A stretch of DNA of 64,000 nt from Exiguobacterium sp. FSL W8-0210 (GTDB lineage Bacteria; Bacillota; Bacilli; Exiguobacteriales; Exiguobacteriaceae): assembly GCF_038006045.1 (NCBI RefSeq), contig NZ_JBBOUK010000001.1, positions 155,001 to 219,000 of the forward strand. Reading direction: 5' to 3'. The notes beneath the pieces are model-generated. The model had not been told where the DNA came from. It worked only from the letters and a program-made list of their open reading frames with translations, and did no database searches. Made by a program: the position numbers and the translations under genes. Below, in pieces: positions 30,486 to 38,814 of this stretch (positions within the stretch are counted from its first letter, which is position 1; the number at the start of each line of letters is the position of its first letter).

Positions 30486-30968
30486 ATGATTGAATTACGA
30501 AAAATGACAGCGTCCGATTACGATCGCTACGCAATGCTCGTTCAAGACGATCGTGTCATGCGTTACATCACGGAACAGGCATTAACAGACGCAGAAACGA
30601 AACAACGCTTTGAGCGAATCCTTGAACAACAGCAGCACGACCGACTCGGATCGTATTTGATTTATGCCGAAGAGACATGGATTGGAATCGGGCACATGAC
30701 CCGAAGTCAAACGCAACCGTTCGAAGCAGAGCTCGGTTACATGCTACTACCCGATCAGTGGGGACGCGGATACGGCACAGCGATTGCAGAGCGTCTCTTA
30801 CAGTTAGCGACAGAAGAAGAGCTACAGGTCGTCACGGCGACGATTGATCCAGCACATGAAGCGTCGCGCCGTATTTTGATCGGATTAGGTTTTGAATCGA
30901 CCTATGTTGGACCGATTGACGGTCTACCAGGTGAAACGCTACAGAAAATAGTGGGAACGACGGAATGA
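30486..30968 (+). CDS. GNAT-family N-acetyltransferase
   Basis: 160 residues from ATG 30486 with GAGGAG ahead; a longer frame upstream overlaps the hydrolase and is rejected. Acetyl-CoA site QWGRGYG (about 95-101) and the RimJ/RimL-like strand LGYMLLPDQWG place it near the GCN5 type that acetylates amino groups of proteins or small molecules. The substrate is unknown. The stop overlaps the next start (ATGA). Confidence 0.87.
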   Translation: MIELRKMTASDYDRYAMLVQDDRVMRYITEQALTDAETKQRFERILEQQQHDRLGSYLIYAEETWIGIGHMTRSQTQPFEAELGYMLLPDQWGRGYGTAIAERLLQLATEEELQVVTATIDPAHEASRRILIGLGFESTYVGPIDGLPGETLQKIVGTTE

Positions 30969-31858
30969 CGCGAGACGAATGGATTGAACATTTTCAACTC
31001 GACGTCGCAGCATGCGCGACTGTCGACGAATCGTATAGTTCTGAAGTCGATCGTCTCATCCTAACGGATGGTCAGGTCGTCTTCTTGAAGCGCCCGTATA
31101 CGGCTGAAAAGTGGTACCGGGAACGTGGCTGGATTCATGCACTAGAAGAATTTGTACCCGTGCCGCACATCTTAGCTGAAGCAGCTCCCGGGCAGACGAC
31201 CGGGGCGTTCGTACTTGCTGCCTTACCGGGACAGGCACCGGTCACGATGACTAAAAAATTGGCGTACGAAATTGGTCGAACGCTCGCAATGCTGCATACG
31301 TGTACAGGAGAAGCTTACGGCGAGTATACGGAAGATGGATTTTATGCCTATCCGGTTCAGGACTGGCGACGCTTCCGGAATGAAAAACTCGATGGATTCA
31401 TGCCGTTCATCACGTCCGAACTCGACCCCGTTTTTTTAGAGAACATCCAAACAGAGTTAGTCAGACGAGAACAGTCGTTACCGGAGCCGTCACGTCCCGT
31501 TGCCACACATTGTGACTTCCGCCTAGCAAATTTACTGACGGTAGGTGATCAAGTCACAGGGGTGATCGATTTCGAGACGACCCGCTACGGGGCCGTCGAG
31601 ATGGACTTCACGAAGATCGTCCGTAATCTCAATACGTTCGATTCCATTTACGTAACGGCATTTCAAGAAGGATACGCGACGCTACACCCAGACGTGCCAA
31701 TCGAGACGTATTTGGCATACTATCGTTTGTGGGAAGCACTCACGGCCGTCGGGTGGTGCATCAAACGTGGACTAGAAGAGCACCAGGCGTTCTTTGAGGA
31801 GAACATCGTGCTCATCAAGCAGGAATTACAGACGACGAGCATATCGGACGGGTATTGA
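30965..31858 (+). CDS. aminoglycoside phosphotransferase-family kinase
   Basis: 297 residues of the APH / choline-kinase-like fold. ATP Lys in VFLKRPY (about 40-46); catalytic loop HCDFRLANLL (about 181-190) and metal site VIDFETTRYG (about 200). Members phosphorylate antibiotics, sugars or amino alcohols; nothing here shows resistance. Overlaps the GNAT gene by 4 bp, so they may act on a common small molecule. Confidence 0.83.
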   Translation: MTRDEWIEHFQLDVAACATVDESYSSEVDRLILTDGQVVFLKRPYTAEKWYRERGWIHALEEFVPVPHILAEAAPGQTTGAFVLAALPGQAPVTMTKKLAYEIGRTLAMLHTCTGEAYGEYTEDGFYAYPVQDWRRFRNEKLDGFMPFITSELDPVFLENIQTELVRREQSLPEPSRPVATHCDFRLANLLTVGDQVTGVIDFETTRYGAVEMDFTKIVRNLNTFDSIYVTAFQEGYATLHPDVPIETYLAYYRLWEALTAVGWCIKRGLEEHQAFFEENIVLIKQELQTTSISDGY

Positions 31859-31922
31859 TTCACCCATGTCTTGGAAGAAACCTCTATACTTAGGGAAATG
31901 AGGAATATGAGGGGGAAGTAAG

Positions 31923-32915
31923 ATGACAGGGAAACGAATCGGAATCATCGGCGGTGGACTCGCCGGGATTTTTGCGGCACGTCAATTGCAGGCAGCAGGA
32001 CATGCTGTTGAAATCATCGAAAAAAGCCAGAGCGTCGGGGGGCGAATGGCGACTCGTCGGATTGATGAAGGAACAGCTGATCATGGTGCCGTCTTCTTCA
32101 CGGTTCGGACGGAAGAGTTGGGACACGAAGTCGACGGATGGCTTCAGAAGGGATGGGTTCGTAAGTGGTTTGGAACGGATTTTCCACGCTATGTCGCGAC
32201 GAACGGCATGAATCAACTCGTACAAGCGATTGGTCGAGGGATTCCCGTCCAGTTGAATGAACAGGTCACGCATATTACGGCAATGGAGGACGAACTCGTC
32301 ACACAAGCGACGGATCATCAAGGTGTGTATGATGCGTTACTTGTGACGGCGCCTGTACCGCAAGCATATGAACTGTTGCAGGCTTCTGATCTGGCGCTCG
32401 GAGAGGACGATCATGAGCAGTTACGCCAAGTGACGTTCGAGCCGACATTCGTGGGTCTGTTTGAAATCGAAGAGCGACTGACGATCGGGGAAGTTGGCTT
32501 ACAAGACGAACAACTCGTCGATGGGATGTTAAAGCTCGTCAATAATGCCGAGAAACAGATTTCGAAGACGACACTCCTGAGCGTCTATATGACAGCTCGC
32601 TTCAGTGAAGACTGGTACGAGCGCCCAGAAGAAGAGACACTCGCGGAAGTCGAGCATCTGTTACAACAGCAACTCGGACCAGTGACGATTATCTCCCGCC
32701 AGCTCAAGCGTTGGCGTTACGCTCAGGCACGCGCAGTTTACCGGACACCGCATTTGAAACTGTCGTCACATCCACTTTGGCTTGCTGGTGATGCGTTCCT
32801 TGAAGCCGATGATGCATCAGGGCGGACGCGCGTCGAGAGTGCTGTCATCTCCGGATTACGCGTCGCAGAAGCGATCGACACCCACTTACGTCAGACGGTG
32901 ACAGCAACGGAATGA
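31923..32915 (+). CDS. FAD/NAD(P)-dependent amine-oxidase-like oxidoreductase (renalase type)
   Basis: 330 residues. The N-terminal dinucleotide motif is GIIGGGLAGIFAARQL (about 7-22) with the acidic end of strand two at EIIEKSQSVGGRMATRR, the GG-R-ATRR signature of renalase and monoamine-oxidase-like flavoproteins. The C-terminal FAD motif is WLAGDAFLEADDASGRTRVESAVISG in pieces (about 280-310). AGGGGGAAG precedes the ATG. Electron acceptor and substrate unknown. It ends at a terminator shared with the convergent HxlR gene. Confidence 0.83.
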   Translation: MTGKRIGIIGGGLAGIFAARQLQAAGHAVEIIEKSQSVGGRMATRRIDEGTADHGAVFFTVRTEELGHEVDGWLQKGWVRKWFGTDFPRYVATNGMNQLVQAIGRGIPVQLNEQVTHITAMEDELVTQATDHQGVYDALLVTAPVPQAYELLQASDLALGEDDHEQLRQVTFEPTFVGLFEIEERLTIGEVGLQDEQLVDGMLKLVNNAEKQISKTTLLSVYMTARFSEDWYERPEEETLAEVEHLLQQQLGPVTIISRQLKRWRYAQARAVYRTPHLKLSSHPLWLAGDAFLEADDASGRTRVESAVISGLRVAEAIDTHLRQTVTATE

Positions 32916-32922
32916 GAACGAC

Positions 32923-32967
32923 AACATGCATTTCTTTTCTGAATCGAGAAGAAGCGCATGTTTTTTT
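32923..32967. terminator. terminator between the oxidoreductase and HxlR genes
   Basis: ACATGC-TTTCTT-TC pairs with GA-AAGAA-GCGCATGT with small interruptions; T run on the plus side. Serves the plus-strand gene and possibly the convergent one. Confidence 0.65.
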
Positions 32968-32978
32968 GTTACTCACGA

Positions 32979-33317
32979 TCATTTCACCTGAAAGTGTTGT
33001 TCACTCCAGGCTGCCATGTGATCAAGAATTGGTAAAAAACTATGACCAGCATCCGTTAGAGAATATTCAACACGAGGGGGAACTTCGCCAAAGACGTGCC
33101 GTTGAATCAACCCATCCGCTTCAAGCTCACGTAGCTGACGTGTCAATGTTCCCTTAGAGATACCTGTTAATTGTTGCAGTTCATGAAAACGATGTGTCCC
33201 GTGTGTCAGGTGCCACAGCAAGATGATCTTCCATTTGCCAGCGACCATCTGTTGGACCCGAGTGACTGGACAGGCAGTGCGTTGATTGGTCGTTGTATCG
33301 AATACAGCCACATTCAT
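32979..33317 (-). CDS. HxlR-family transcriptional regulator
   Basis: 112-residue winged-helix regulator. Signature CPVTRVQQMVAGKWK (about 16-30), the helix-turn-helix ELQQLTGISKGTLTRQLRELEADGLIQR and the wing EVPPRVEYSLTDAG are typical. The single N-terminal Cys near 16 is the redox or electrophile sensing residue in relatives such as HypR and YodB. It is transcribed away from the NmrA-like oxidoreductase gene, the classical pairing, so that gene is its probable target. Confidence 0.92.
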   Translation of the reverse strand: MNVAVFDTTTNQRTACPVTRVQQMVAGKWKIILLWHLTHGTHRFHELQQLTGISKGTLTRQLRELEADGLIQRHVFGEVPPRVEYSLTDAGHSFLPILDHMAAWSEQHFQVK

Positions 33318-33433
33318 CCTCTCCCATTGGTTCGTTTTGAGGGACCTAGTTTCAGATAAGTGCCTACTTTTTTTAGTGTATCACCTAGCGTATCATGAAG
33401 AACAACATCAAACTTCAAAGGAGTGGTTTCATC
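33318..33433. promoter_or_regulatory. divergent control region of hxlR and the NmrA-like gene
   Basis: 116 bp shared by both genes. It contains GTATCACCTAGCGTATCA (33377-33394), a direct repeat of GTATCA with 12-bp period, a possible operator. The element is inferred from position only. Confidence 0.4.
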
Positions 33434-34288
33434 ATGAAATGGTTAATTACTGGAGCAACCGGAAAATTAGGCGCGCGGATCGTGCAGCACCTCAGTGAAC
33501 AAGTCGGCAACGAACATGTAGCGGTTAGTGTCCGCGATGTCGAAAAAGCAACAGCGCTTGCAGCACAAGGAATCGATGTCCGATACGGAGACTTTGATCA
33601 GCCCGAAACACTCGGACAAGCGTTTCAAGGAATCGATCGATTGTTGATCATTTCGACGGACGGTGAAGAGGCGACTCGGATCCGGCAACACCAAGCCGCT
33701 GTCACGGCAGCAAAAGAGGCAGGCGTCAAGCTGATCGGCTATACGAGTATCGCCAATGCAGCACACAGTACAAACGGACTTGCTCGAACGCATCGTGTCA
33801 CAGAGGAAGCGATTCAAGCGACAGGTATCCCGTATGTCTTTTTCCGTAACAACTGGTATCTCGAAAATGAACTCGGAACGATTGACGCCGTCGCGCAAGG
33901 CGCAGACTGGTTAACGGCAGCAGGCGAAGGGAAAGTCGGATGGGCGTTACAAGATGAGTATGCGCTAGCAATTGCGACGGGACTGACGCTTGAGCATCCA
34001 AACCCTATCTATGAACTATCGGGTCCGTTGCATACACAAGCAGAACTCGCGACTGCAGTCGGAACAGTGCTTAACCGATCGGTCGCTTTAGATGAAGTAG
34101 ATGGCACGACCTATAGTGAGCGGATGCAAGCAGCTGGCTTACCTGACTTCTTGATTCCAATGCTGACTGGTATCCAGGCAGATATCGCAGCAGGGACTCT
34201 GGCAGTAGAAAGTACTGATTTTGAAGCATTACTTGGTCGTCCCGTGACGACACTTGAAGAGGGAGTTCGCCTTCTTTTGAAAAAATAA
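33434..34288 (+). CDS. NmrA/QorB-like NAD(P)H oxidoreductase
   Basis: 284 residues from ATG 33434 with AAAGGAG ahead; the longer upstream frame lacks a ribosome site. Atypical SDR with GATGKLGARIV (about 7-17), YTSIANA (about 104) and FFRNNWYLEN, closely resembling quinone oxidoreductase 2 (YtfG/QorB), which reduces quinones with NADPH. In relatives, an adjacent HxlR regulator induces it under electrophile or quinone stress; this fits here. Confidence 0.87.
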   Translation: MKWLITGATGKLGARIVQHLSEQVGNEHVAVSVRDVEKATALAAQGIDVRYGDFDQPETLGQAFQGIDRLLIISTDGEEATRIRQHQAAVTAAKEAGVKLIGYTSIANAAHSTNGLARTHRVTEEAIQATGIPYVFFRNNWYLENELGTIDAVAQGADWLTAAGEGKVGWALQDEYALAIATGLTLEHPNPIYELSGPLHTQAELATAVGTVLNRSVALDEVDGTTYSERMQAAGLPDFLIPMLTGIQADIAAGTLAVESTDFEALLGRPVTTLEEGVRLLLKK

Positions 34289-34300
34289 GTTCATCTGAAC

Positions 34301-34326
34301 GTTTTCAGGGTGAGTGAGTTGGGTAA
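34301..34326 (+). promoter_or_regulatory. candidate SigB-type promoter of the PPK2 gene
   Basis: GTTTTC (34301-34306), 14 bp, GGGTAA (34321-34326), close to the general-stress consensus GTTTAA-N12/15-GGGTAT, 36 bp before the start codon. Confidence 0.55.
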
Positions 34327-34362
34327 ACCCCCTTTAGAAGCAATTAAAGGAGGAGTCCTACC

Positions 34363-35217
34363 ATGAAACTGTCATCCTATCGTGTTAAGGAAGGCGAGCA
34401 AGTCTCGTTTTCGAATTACCCGACATCAGAAGAACATAAAATTTCGGAAGCAGAATTGCGAGAGAAACGGATTCCAAAAAGTGTTGAGACGTTACAAGAG
34501 TTACATTGGCGTTTGCATGCCGAAGAGAAAAATGGCGTCCTCGTCATCCTGCAAGCGATTGATGCAGCAGGGAAGGATGAGGCGATCAGCTATATCTTTT
34601 CTAACTTGAACGCACAAGGACTCCGAACGATTTCCGTCAAAAAACCGTCGGATACGGAGCAAAAACATGACTACCTATGGCGAATCCACGAAGGACTACC
34701 GGAAAAAGGGGAAGTCGGCATCTTAAATCGCTCCTATTATGAGGAAGTCATTGCACCACGAATCCATGATTTGCTCGAGGAGGAAGAAAAGCCGGATGAC
34801 GGAGATGTGTGGCAGATGCGCTACCGTCAAATCAATGACTTTGAACGCTATCTCGTCGAGAACGGCTTCCGGGTCGTCAAGTTTTTGTTTCATGTCTCAA
34901 AGGAGGAGCAACGGCAACGGCTGTTGACTCGTCTGAAAGATCCAACGAAAAACTTCGAATTCTCGTTTAATGACATTGAGGAACGCAAGCACTGGGACGA
35001 ATACCATGAGATTTTTGCTGAGCTTGTCTCAGCGACATCGACATCGTATGCACCGTGGTATATCTTACCGGCAGATGACGAATGGTATTCCCGCTATATC
35101 GTCACTGAAGTCATGAATGACGTCCTGAAGGAAATTGATCCGCAATATCCGAAGTTGTCGGAAGAGGATCAGGAACAGCTGGATGAAGCGATTAAACGAC
35201 TGGAAGAAGAAGCATAA
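34363..35217 (+). CDS. polyphosphate kinase 2 family protein
   Basis: 284 residues. PPK2 fold: Walker A-like AIDAAGKDEAI (about 66-76), lid and Walker B region with LNRSYYEEVIAPRI (about 124-137), and RQINDFERYL. It transfers phosphate between polyphosphate and nucleotides; class III relatives convert AMP or ADP to ATP. The Asp-Ala-Ala-Gly-Lys-Asp motif normally continues with Gly and here has Glu. AAGGAGG precedes the ATG. A SigB-like promoter suggests a stress role. It ends at a strong terminator. Confidence 0.9.
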   Translation: MKLSSYRVKEGEQVSFSNYPTSEEHKISEAELREKRIPKSVETLQELHWRLHAEEKNGVLVILQAIDAAGKDEAISYIFSNLNAQGLRTISVKKPSDTEQKHDYLWRIHEGLPEKGEVGILNRSYYEEVIAPRIHDLLEEEEKPDDGDVWQMRYRQINDFERYLVENGFRVVKFLFHVSKEEQRQRLLTRLKDPTKNFEFSFNDIEERKHWDEYHEIFAELVSATSTSYAPWYILPADDEWYSRYIVTEVMNDVLKEIDPQYPKLSEEDQEQLDEAIKRLEEEA

Positions 35218-35233
35218 AATATTTAAACACATC

Positions 35234-35275
35234 AAAAGCGATTGTTCTCTTGCTGAGAACAATCGCTTTTTTGAT
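35234..35275 (+). terminator. PPK2 gene terminator
   Basis: Perfect 16-bp stem AAAAGCGATTGTTCTC / GAGAACAATCGCTTTT with loop TTGCT and a T run. Confidence 0.95.
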
Positions 35276-35335
35276 ACACTTGGAGTTGTATGAAATTGTA
35301 TTTACTCATCATGATTTCTAAACTTCTGAACATCT

Positions 35336-35351
35336 CAGGACAAATGTCCTG
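35336..35351. promoter_or_regulatory. palindrome, candidate Crp/Fnr-family operator
   Basis: CAGGACAAATGTCCTG is a perfect 7-2-7 palindrome 60 bp ahead of the first YdcZ gene, whose operon encodes a Crp/Fnr regulator. A second hairpin ACTCTC / GAGAGT at 35366-35384 lies in the leader. Confidence 0.45.
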
Positions 35352-35411
35352 TTCAAATCAGAAAGACTCTCGTTAAATGAGAGTATCATGGAACGAGAGA
35401 GGAGTATGTAC

Positions 35412-35837
35412 ATGCGTGGTGTCTTATTTGCGATTGCTGGTGGCTTTTTCTTAACGCTTCAAAGTGTTGCCAATGCCCGGATTAGTCAAACGATCGGGAC
35501 GTGGCAAGCGGCAACGATCACCCAAATGACCGGGTTCATCGTTGCGATCCTCTTAGCGATCGTCTTACGGGATCGCAGTTTTTCAGCGATGCGACGTGTC
35601 AAACCGCTTTATCTGGCAGGAGGTGCCTTTGCAGCGATCATATTATTCAGCAACATGACGGCTGTCCACCGGATGGGCGTGACCTTGACGATTTCGCTCT
35701 TTTTATTGGCGCAATTAGCGCTTGCACTCTGGATTGACGGAAGAGGCTGGTTTGGTGTCATGAAACGTCGACTGCGGGGACCGCAGATCATCGGCATCTT
35801 GATGATGATTGCGGGGATCTTCATCTTAAAAAGCTAA
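35412..35837 (+). CDS. DMT-superfamily transporter of the YdcZ (DUF606) type
   Basis: 141 residues from ATG 35412, spaced 7 nt from AGGAG; ATG 35406 lies too close to it. Four to five membrane helices are visible: GVLFAIAGGFFLTLQSVAN, TGFIVAILLAIVL, LAGGAFAAIILFS, LTISLFLLAQLALAL and IGILMMIAGIFIL. YdcZ proteins are half-size exporters that often occur as adjacent pairs; here the second copy lies after the intervening regulator gene. Substrate unknown. Confidence 0.83.
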   Translation: MRGVLFAIAGGFFLTLQSVANARISQTIGTWQAATITQMTGFIVAILLAIVLRDRSFSAMRRVKPLYLAGGAFAAIILFSNMTAVHRMGVTLTISLFLLAQLALALWIDGRGWFGVMKRRLRGPQIIGILMMIAGIFILKS

Positions 35838-35849
35838 GGAGGAGAAAGC

Positions 35850-36512
35850 GTGACGAACATTGTAACCTATTTGGAACGGTATCAGTTAACGCATGTCTTT
35901 GATGCATCGTTACGCAAAGCGATGCACATCCAGACGTTCGCACCGGGAGAGACCTTATGTCGGCAAGGCGATGTTGCGCATGAACTGTACCTGCTCGTCG
36001 AAGGCAAATTGAAAATCACGCATATGTCGGCAACGGGGAAACGTCTCGTGTTGTCCTTCAAGCATCCGTTTGATCTCGTCGGCGATATTGAGTTCGTCCG
36101 AAAGATTGATTTGATGAACACGGTCGAGGCAGTGACACCAGTGACCGTCTTACGGATCGCTTATCCGGATTTAGAAGAGGCACGTGTACATCATTCTGCC
36201 TTTTTATTATTTTTACTCGAGACAATCACGAAAAAGTTTGAATTAAAATCGCATACGCTCAGCTTCAATCTGTTGTACCCGGTTGAAGTTCGGCTAGCCA
36301 GTTATTTGCTGTCGATGACACCTGATACGGATGCTTTTGCGAGTAAGGAACTGGTCGATGCGGCAGATTTGATCGGGACGAGCTACCGTCATGTCAACCG
36401 TGTCTTACGTCAGTTCGTCGACGATGGGTTGATTCGCAGAACGCAGCATACGATTGAGATCATTGATCGAGACGGATTGATGGAGCGCGTCGGAGAAAGC
36501 ATTTACGAATGA
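35850..36512 (+). CDS. Crp/Fnr-family transcriptional regulator (YeiL-like)
   Basis: 220 residues: an N-terminal cyclic-nucleotide-binding-type beta barrel (about 15-120, with LCRQGDVAHELYLLVEGKLK) and a C-terminal winged helix (about 150-215, LVDAADLIGTSYRHVNRVLRQFVDDG). No iron-sulfur Cys cluster is present: only one Cys, near 37. GTG start with AAGGAGGAG. It is sandwiched between two YdcZ transporter genes with spacings of 12 bp each, so it probably controls them. Confidence 0.9.
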   Translation: MTNIVTYLERYQLTHVFDASLRKAMHIQTFAPGETLCRQGDVAHELYLLVEGKLKITHMSATGKRLVLSFKHPFDLVGDIEFVRKIDLMNTVEAVTPVTVLRIAYPDLEEARVHHSAFLLFLLETITKKFELKSHTLSFNLLYPVEVRLASYLLSMTPDTDAFASKELVDAADLIGTSYRHVNRVLRQFVDDGLIRRTQHTIEIIDRDGLMERVGESIYE

Positions 36513-36524
36513 AAGAGGTGCAAC

Positions 36525-36995
36525 ATGGTTACGGGAATCATCCTTGCCCTTTGTGGGGGCATGCTCGTTTGTATTCAAAATACGTTTAACGCAAAAGTCA
36601 AAGAACATGTCGGTGCTTGGGCGACGACGACGCTAGTCCTTGGACTCGGGTTCCTCGCTTCACTGACGATTGGTTTGATCGTCGAAGGGTCACAATTGTT
36701 TGCACTCGAACAGGCACAAACCTGGTTTTGGTTCAGCGGAATCATTGGTGTCGGTGTCGTCCTCTGTGTGACGCAAGGCGTTCAACAACTCGGGCCAAGT
36801 CGTGCCATTTCGATCGTCATGGTATCGCAAATCCTGTTTGCCTTGCTGTGGGACACGCTCGGCTGGTTTGGTTTACAGACCGTTCCGTTTACGTGGACGA
36901 AAGCACTTGGTGTCCTATTGATTGGTGGCGGCGTTCTGTTATTTCAACTGGGCGGGAAAACAACGACTGCACAACGCTTACGAAAAGGAGCTTGA
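36525..36995 (+). CDS. second YdcZ-type DMT transporter
   Basis: 156 residues, paralogue of the protein at 35412. Five membrane helices: GIILALCGGMLVCIQ, TTTLVLGLGFLASLTIGLIV, FSGIIGVGVVLCVT, ISIVMVSQILFALLWDTLGW, and ALGVLLIGGGVLLFQL. The shared N(A)(K/R)-(V/I) motif after the first helix supports a paired heteromer. AAAGAGG precedes the ATG. Confidence 0.83.
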   Translation: MVTGIILALCGGMLVCIQNTFNAKVKEHVGAWATTTLVLGLGFLASLTIGLIVEGSQLFALEQAQTWFWFSGIIGVGVVLCVTQGVQQLGPSRAISIVMVSQILFALLWDTLGWFGLQTVPFTWTKALGVLLIGGGVLLFQLGGKTTTAQRLRKGA

Positions 36996-36997
36996 AT

Positions 36998-37699
36998 ATG
37001 TTTTACACGACAGTATTATTCGATATTGACCATACACTACTTGATTTTGAATCGACGGAACGGATTGCCTTTCGCCATCTGCTCGAGCAACAAGATCTAA
37101 CGTGGACGATTGAGCGAGAAGCGCGCTACAAGGAAATCAATCACGCGCTCTGGAGAGCACTCGAACGGGGTGAAGTGACACGGGAGGAAGTCATTCACTC
37201 GCGATTCGTGACGTTCTTTGCGGAAGAAGGACGAGAAGTCAACGGACGAGAAGTTGACGAAACGTATCGCGGATACCTCGCGCAAGGGACGGAATTGATT
37301 CCGGGTGCGACTGCCCTGTTAGAGCAACTAGAAGGGAACGTCGAGATGTACGTCGTCACGAACGGGATTTCAAAGACGCAACGCGCGCGACTTGATGGCG
37401 CCGGATTAACGGACTTCTTTAAAGCGATTTTCGTTTCAGAAGAGACAGGTTTTCAAAAGCCGATGGCAGGATTTTTCGATCATGTGTTTGCGCGGATTCC
37501 ACAATTCGACCCGGCGCGAACGATCATTATCGGAGATTCCTTGTCAGCTGATATTGCAGGTGGCAATCAAGCTGGTATCGCAACATGTTGGTTTAATCCA
37601 GAAGGAAAGCCGGCAACGGATATCAAGCCCACGTTTACGATTACCTCTTTAGCCGAACTACCTGCAGTGCTTGAAAACGCAGCAGTCCTTCAACAATGA
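36998..37699 (+). CDS. HAD-superfamily nucleotidase of the YjjG/YfnB type
   Basis: 233 residues from ATG 36998 with AAAGGAG ahead. HAD motifs: I DIDHTLLDF (about 9-17), II VVTNGISKTQ (about 116-125), III Lys in FQKPMAGFF (about 151), IV IIGDSLSADIAGG (about 174-186). The DxDHTLLDF and TNG-xxxxQ pattern marks YjjG-type pyrimidine nucleoside 5'-monophosphatases that remove damaged or non-canonical nucleotides. Two bases after the YdcZ gene stop, thus in the same operon. Confidence 0.9.
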   Translation: MFYTTVLFDIDHTLLDFESTERIAFRHLLEQQDLTWTIEREARYKEINHALWRALERGEVTREEVIHSRFVTFFAEEGREVNGREVDETYRGYLAQGTELIPGATALLEQLEGNVEMYVVTNGISKTQRARLDGAGLTDFFKAIFVSEETGFQKPMAGFFDHVFARIPQFDPARTIIIGDSLSADIAGGNQAGIATCWFNPEGKPATDIKPTFTITSLAELPAVLENAAVLQQ

Positions 37700-37743
37700 A
37701 TCAAATCAGCCGATAAGAAAGAGAAGGAAAGGGGGCGATCACC

Positions 37744-37788
37744 GTGCAACGATGTGATCAACAGACGCTGGAGGCAACTCCCGTCTAA
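37744..37788 (+). CDS. possible 14-residue leader peptide
   Basis: GTG-initiated frame encoding MQRCDQQTLEATPV, with AAAGGGGG 9 nt ahead and stop 18 bp before the start of the acetyltransferase gene. The strong ribosome site is the only support; its end overlaps ACTCCCG, which could pair with the AGGGG ribosome site of the next gene. It may be a leader peptide or chance. Confidence 0.3.
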   Translation: MQRCDQQTLEATPV

Positions 37789-37806
37789 TTAAAAGGGGAA
37801 ATGAAC

Positions 37807-38244
37807 ATGATTCAACTCGTACCGGTAACAGCAAAAAATTGGGAAGCTTGTTGTGAGCTGACGCTGACAGCAGAACAGCAGGACTTCATGGAAGCGAATG
37901 TCTATTCGATCGCGCAAGCGAAGTTCGAACCATGCCTTGTCCTTCGGGCGATTATGATGGACGATACGGTTGTTGGTTTTGTGATGTACAACACGGAACT
38001 AGAAGAACTCGACGGTTACTGGATATACCGCATCATGATTGATCAGGCGCAGCAAGGGAACGGGATCGGGCGATTAGCGATGCAAGCCCTGATTGAAGAG
38101 ATGCGAATGTTACCCGCAGCAAAACGAATCGTCGTCGGCTATCGACCAGATAATCAGGCGGCACACCGTCTGTATGCGAGTCTCGGCTTCATCGACCACG
38201 GGGATCGATTCGGTCGGGAAATGGCAGTACGATTAGAAGTATAA
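37807..38244 (+). CDS. GNAT-family acetyltransferase (BltD-like)
   Basis: 145 residues from ATG 37807, which is 8 nt from GGGG; an in-frame ATG at 37801 abuts the site. Acetyl-CoA loop QQGNGIGRLAMQALI (about 80-94), and the second core SLGFIDHGDRFGREMAVRL. The N-terminus with LTLTAEQQDFMEANVYSIAQAKFEP resembles spermine/spermidine acetyltransferases such as BltD. Substrate assignment is tentative. Confidence 0.82.
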   Translation: MIQLVPVTAKNWEACCELTLTAEQQDFMEANVYSIAQAKFEPCLVLRAIMMDDTVVGFVMYNTELEELDGYWIYRIMIDQAQQGNGIGRLAMQALIEEMRMLPAAKRIVVGYRPDNQAAHRLYASLGFIDHGDRFGREMAVRLEV

Positions 38245-38271
38245 AACTTGATGAACCGTCGATTAAACAGG

Positions 38272-38325
38272 AGACTCCTGACATGCTGTCGAACTAGAAT
38301 CAGCATGTGAGCAACAAAGGAGTCT
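38272..38325 (+). promoter_or_regulatory. nested inverted repeat that can hide a ribosome-binding site
   Basis: AGACTCCT (38272-38279) pairs with AGGAGTCT (38318-38325), the latter containing the Shine-Dalgarno AGGAG of the next gene; inside it ACATGCTG (38281-38288) pairs with CAGCATGT (38301-38308). The fold would sequester the ribosome site. Confidence 0.55.
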
Positions 38326-38331
38326 GATGAG

Positions 38332-38814
38332 ATGAAAGTACGTCAAATGACAGCGGACGATTACGAAGAAGTCGTCCGGATTTACGAACAAGGGATAAAG
38401 ACGGAGAACGCGACGTTTCGCACGGAAGCATTACCGTACGAAGAATGGACGGGACATCACCATGAACACAGTCGTCTCGTTGCGATCGAAGGCGAGCAAC
38501 TGCTCGGTTGGGTCGCATTAAGTCCATTTTCTTCGATTCCAGCATACGCTGGTGTCGCTGAAATCAGTCTTTATATCGCGGAAGAAGCACGTGGTAAAGG
38601 TGTCGGCACACGCTTGATGGAAGACGTCATTAAAGCAAGTGAAGCAGCAGGCATCTGGACCCTGCAATCGCAAGTTTTTCCGGAAAATCATGCGAGTCTG
38701 CGCCTTCATGAACGTTTTAATTTTCGCGAAGTTGGTCGCAGGGAGCGAATTGGTCGGCTCGGAGGCAGATGGCGCGATACGGTATTGCTCGAGCGACGCA
38801 GCCCATATCTCTAA
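38332..38814 (+). CDS. GNAT-family acetyltransferase (phosphinothricin acetyltransferase type)
   Basis: 160 residues. MTADDYEEVVRIYEQGIKTENATF and ISLYIAEEARGKGVGTRLM (acetyl-CoA loop about 85-95) followed by HASLRLHERFNFREVG match the PAT/MddA group that acetylates phosphinothricin, methionine sulfoximine or related amino acids. AGGAG ahead of the ATG lies within an inverted repeat. The two neighbouring GNAT genes may be recent local recruits, but codon use is host-like. Confidence 0.86.
   Translation: MKVRQMTADDYEEVVRIYEQGIKTENATFRTEALPYEEWTGHHHEHSRLVAIEGEQLLGWVALSPFSSIPAYAGVAEISLYIAEEARGKGVGTRLMEDVIKASEAAGIWTLQSQVFPENHASLRLHERFNFREVGRRERIGRLGGRWRDTVLLERRSPYL

Noticed and set aside
36617..36997. 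N-terminal extension of the HAD phosphatase by 127 residues
   Set aside because: It overlaps the YdcZ gene in another frame; ATG 36998 has a ribosome site and begins directly with the HAD fold.
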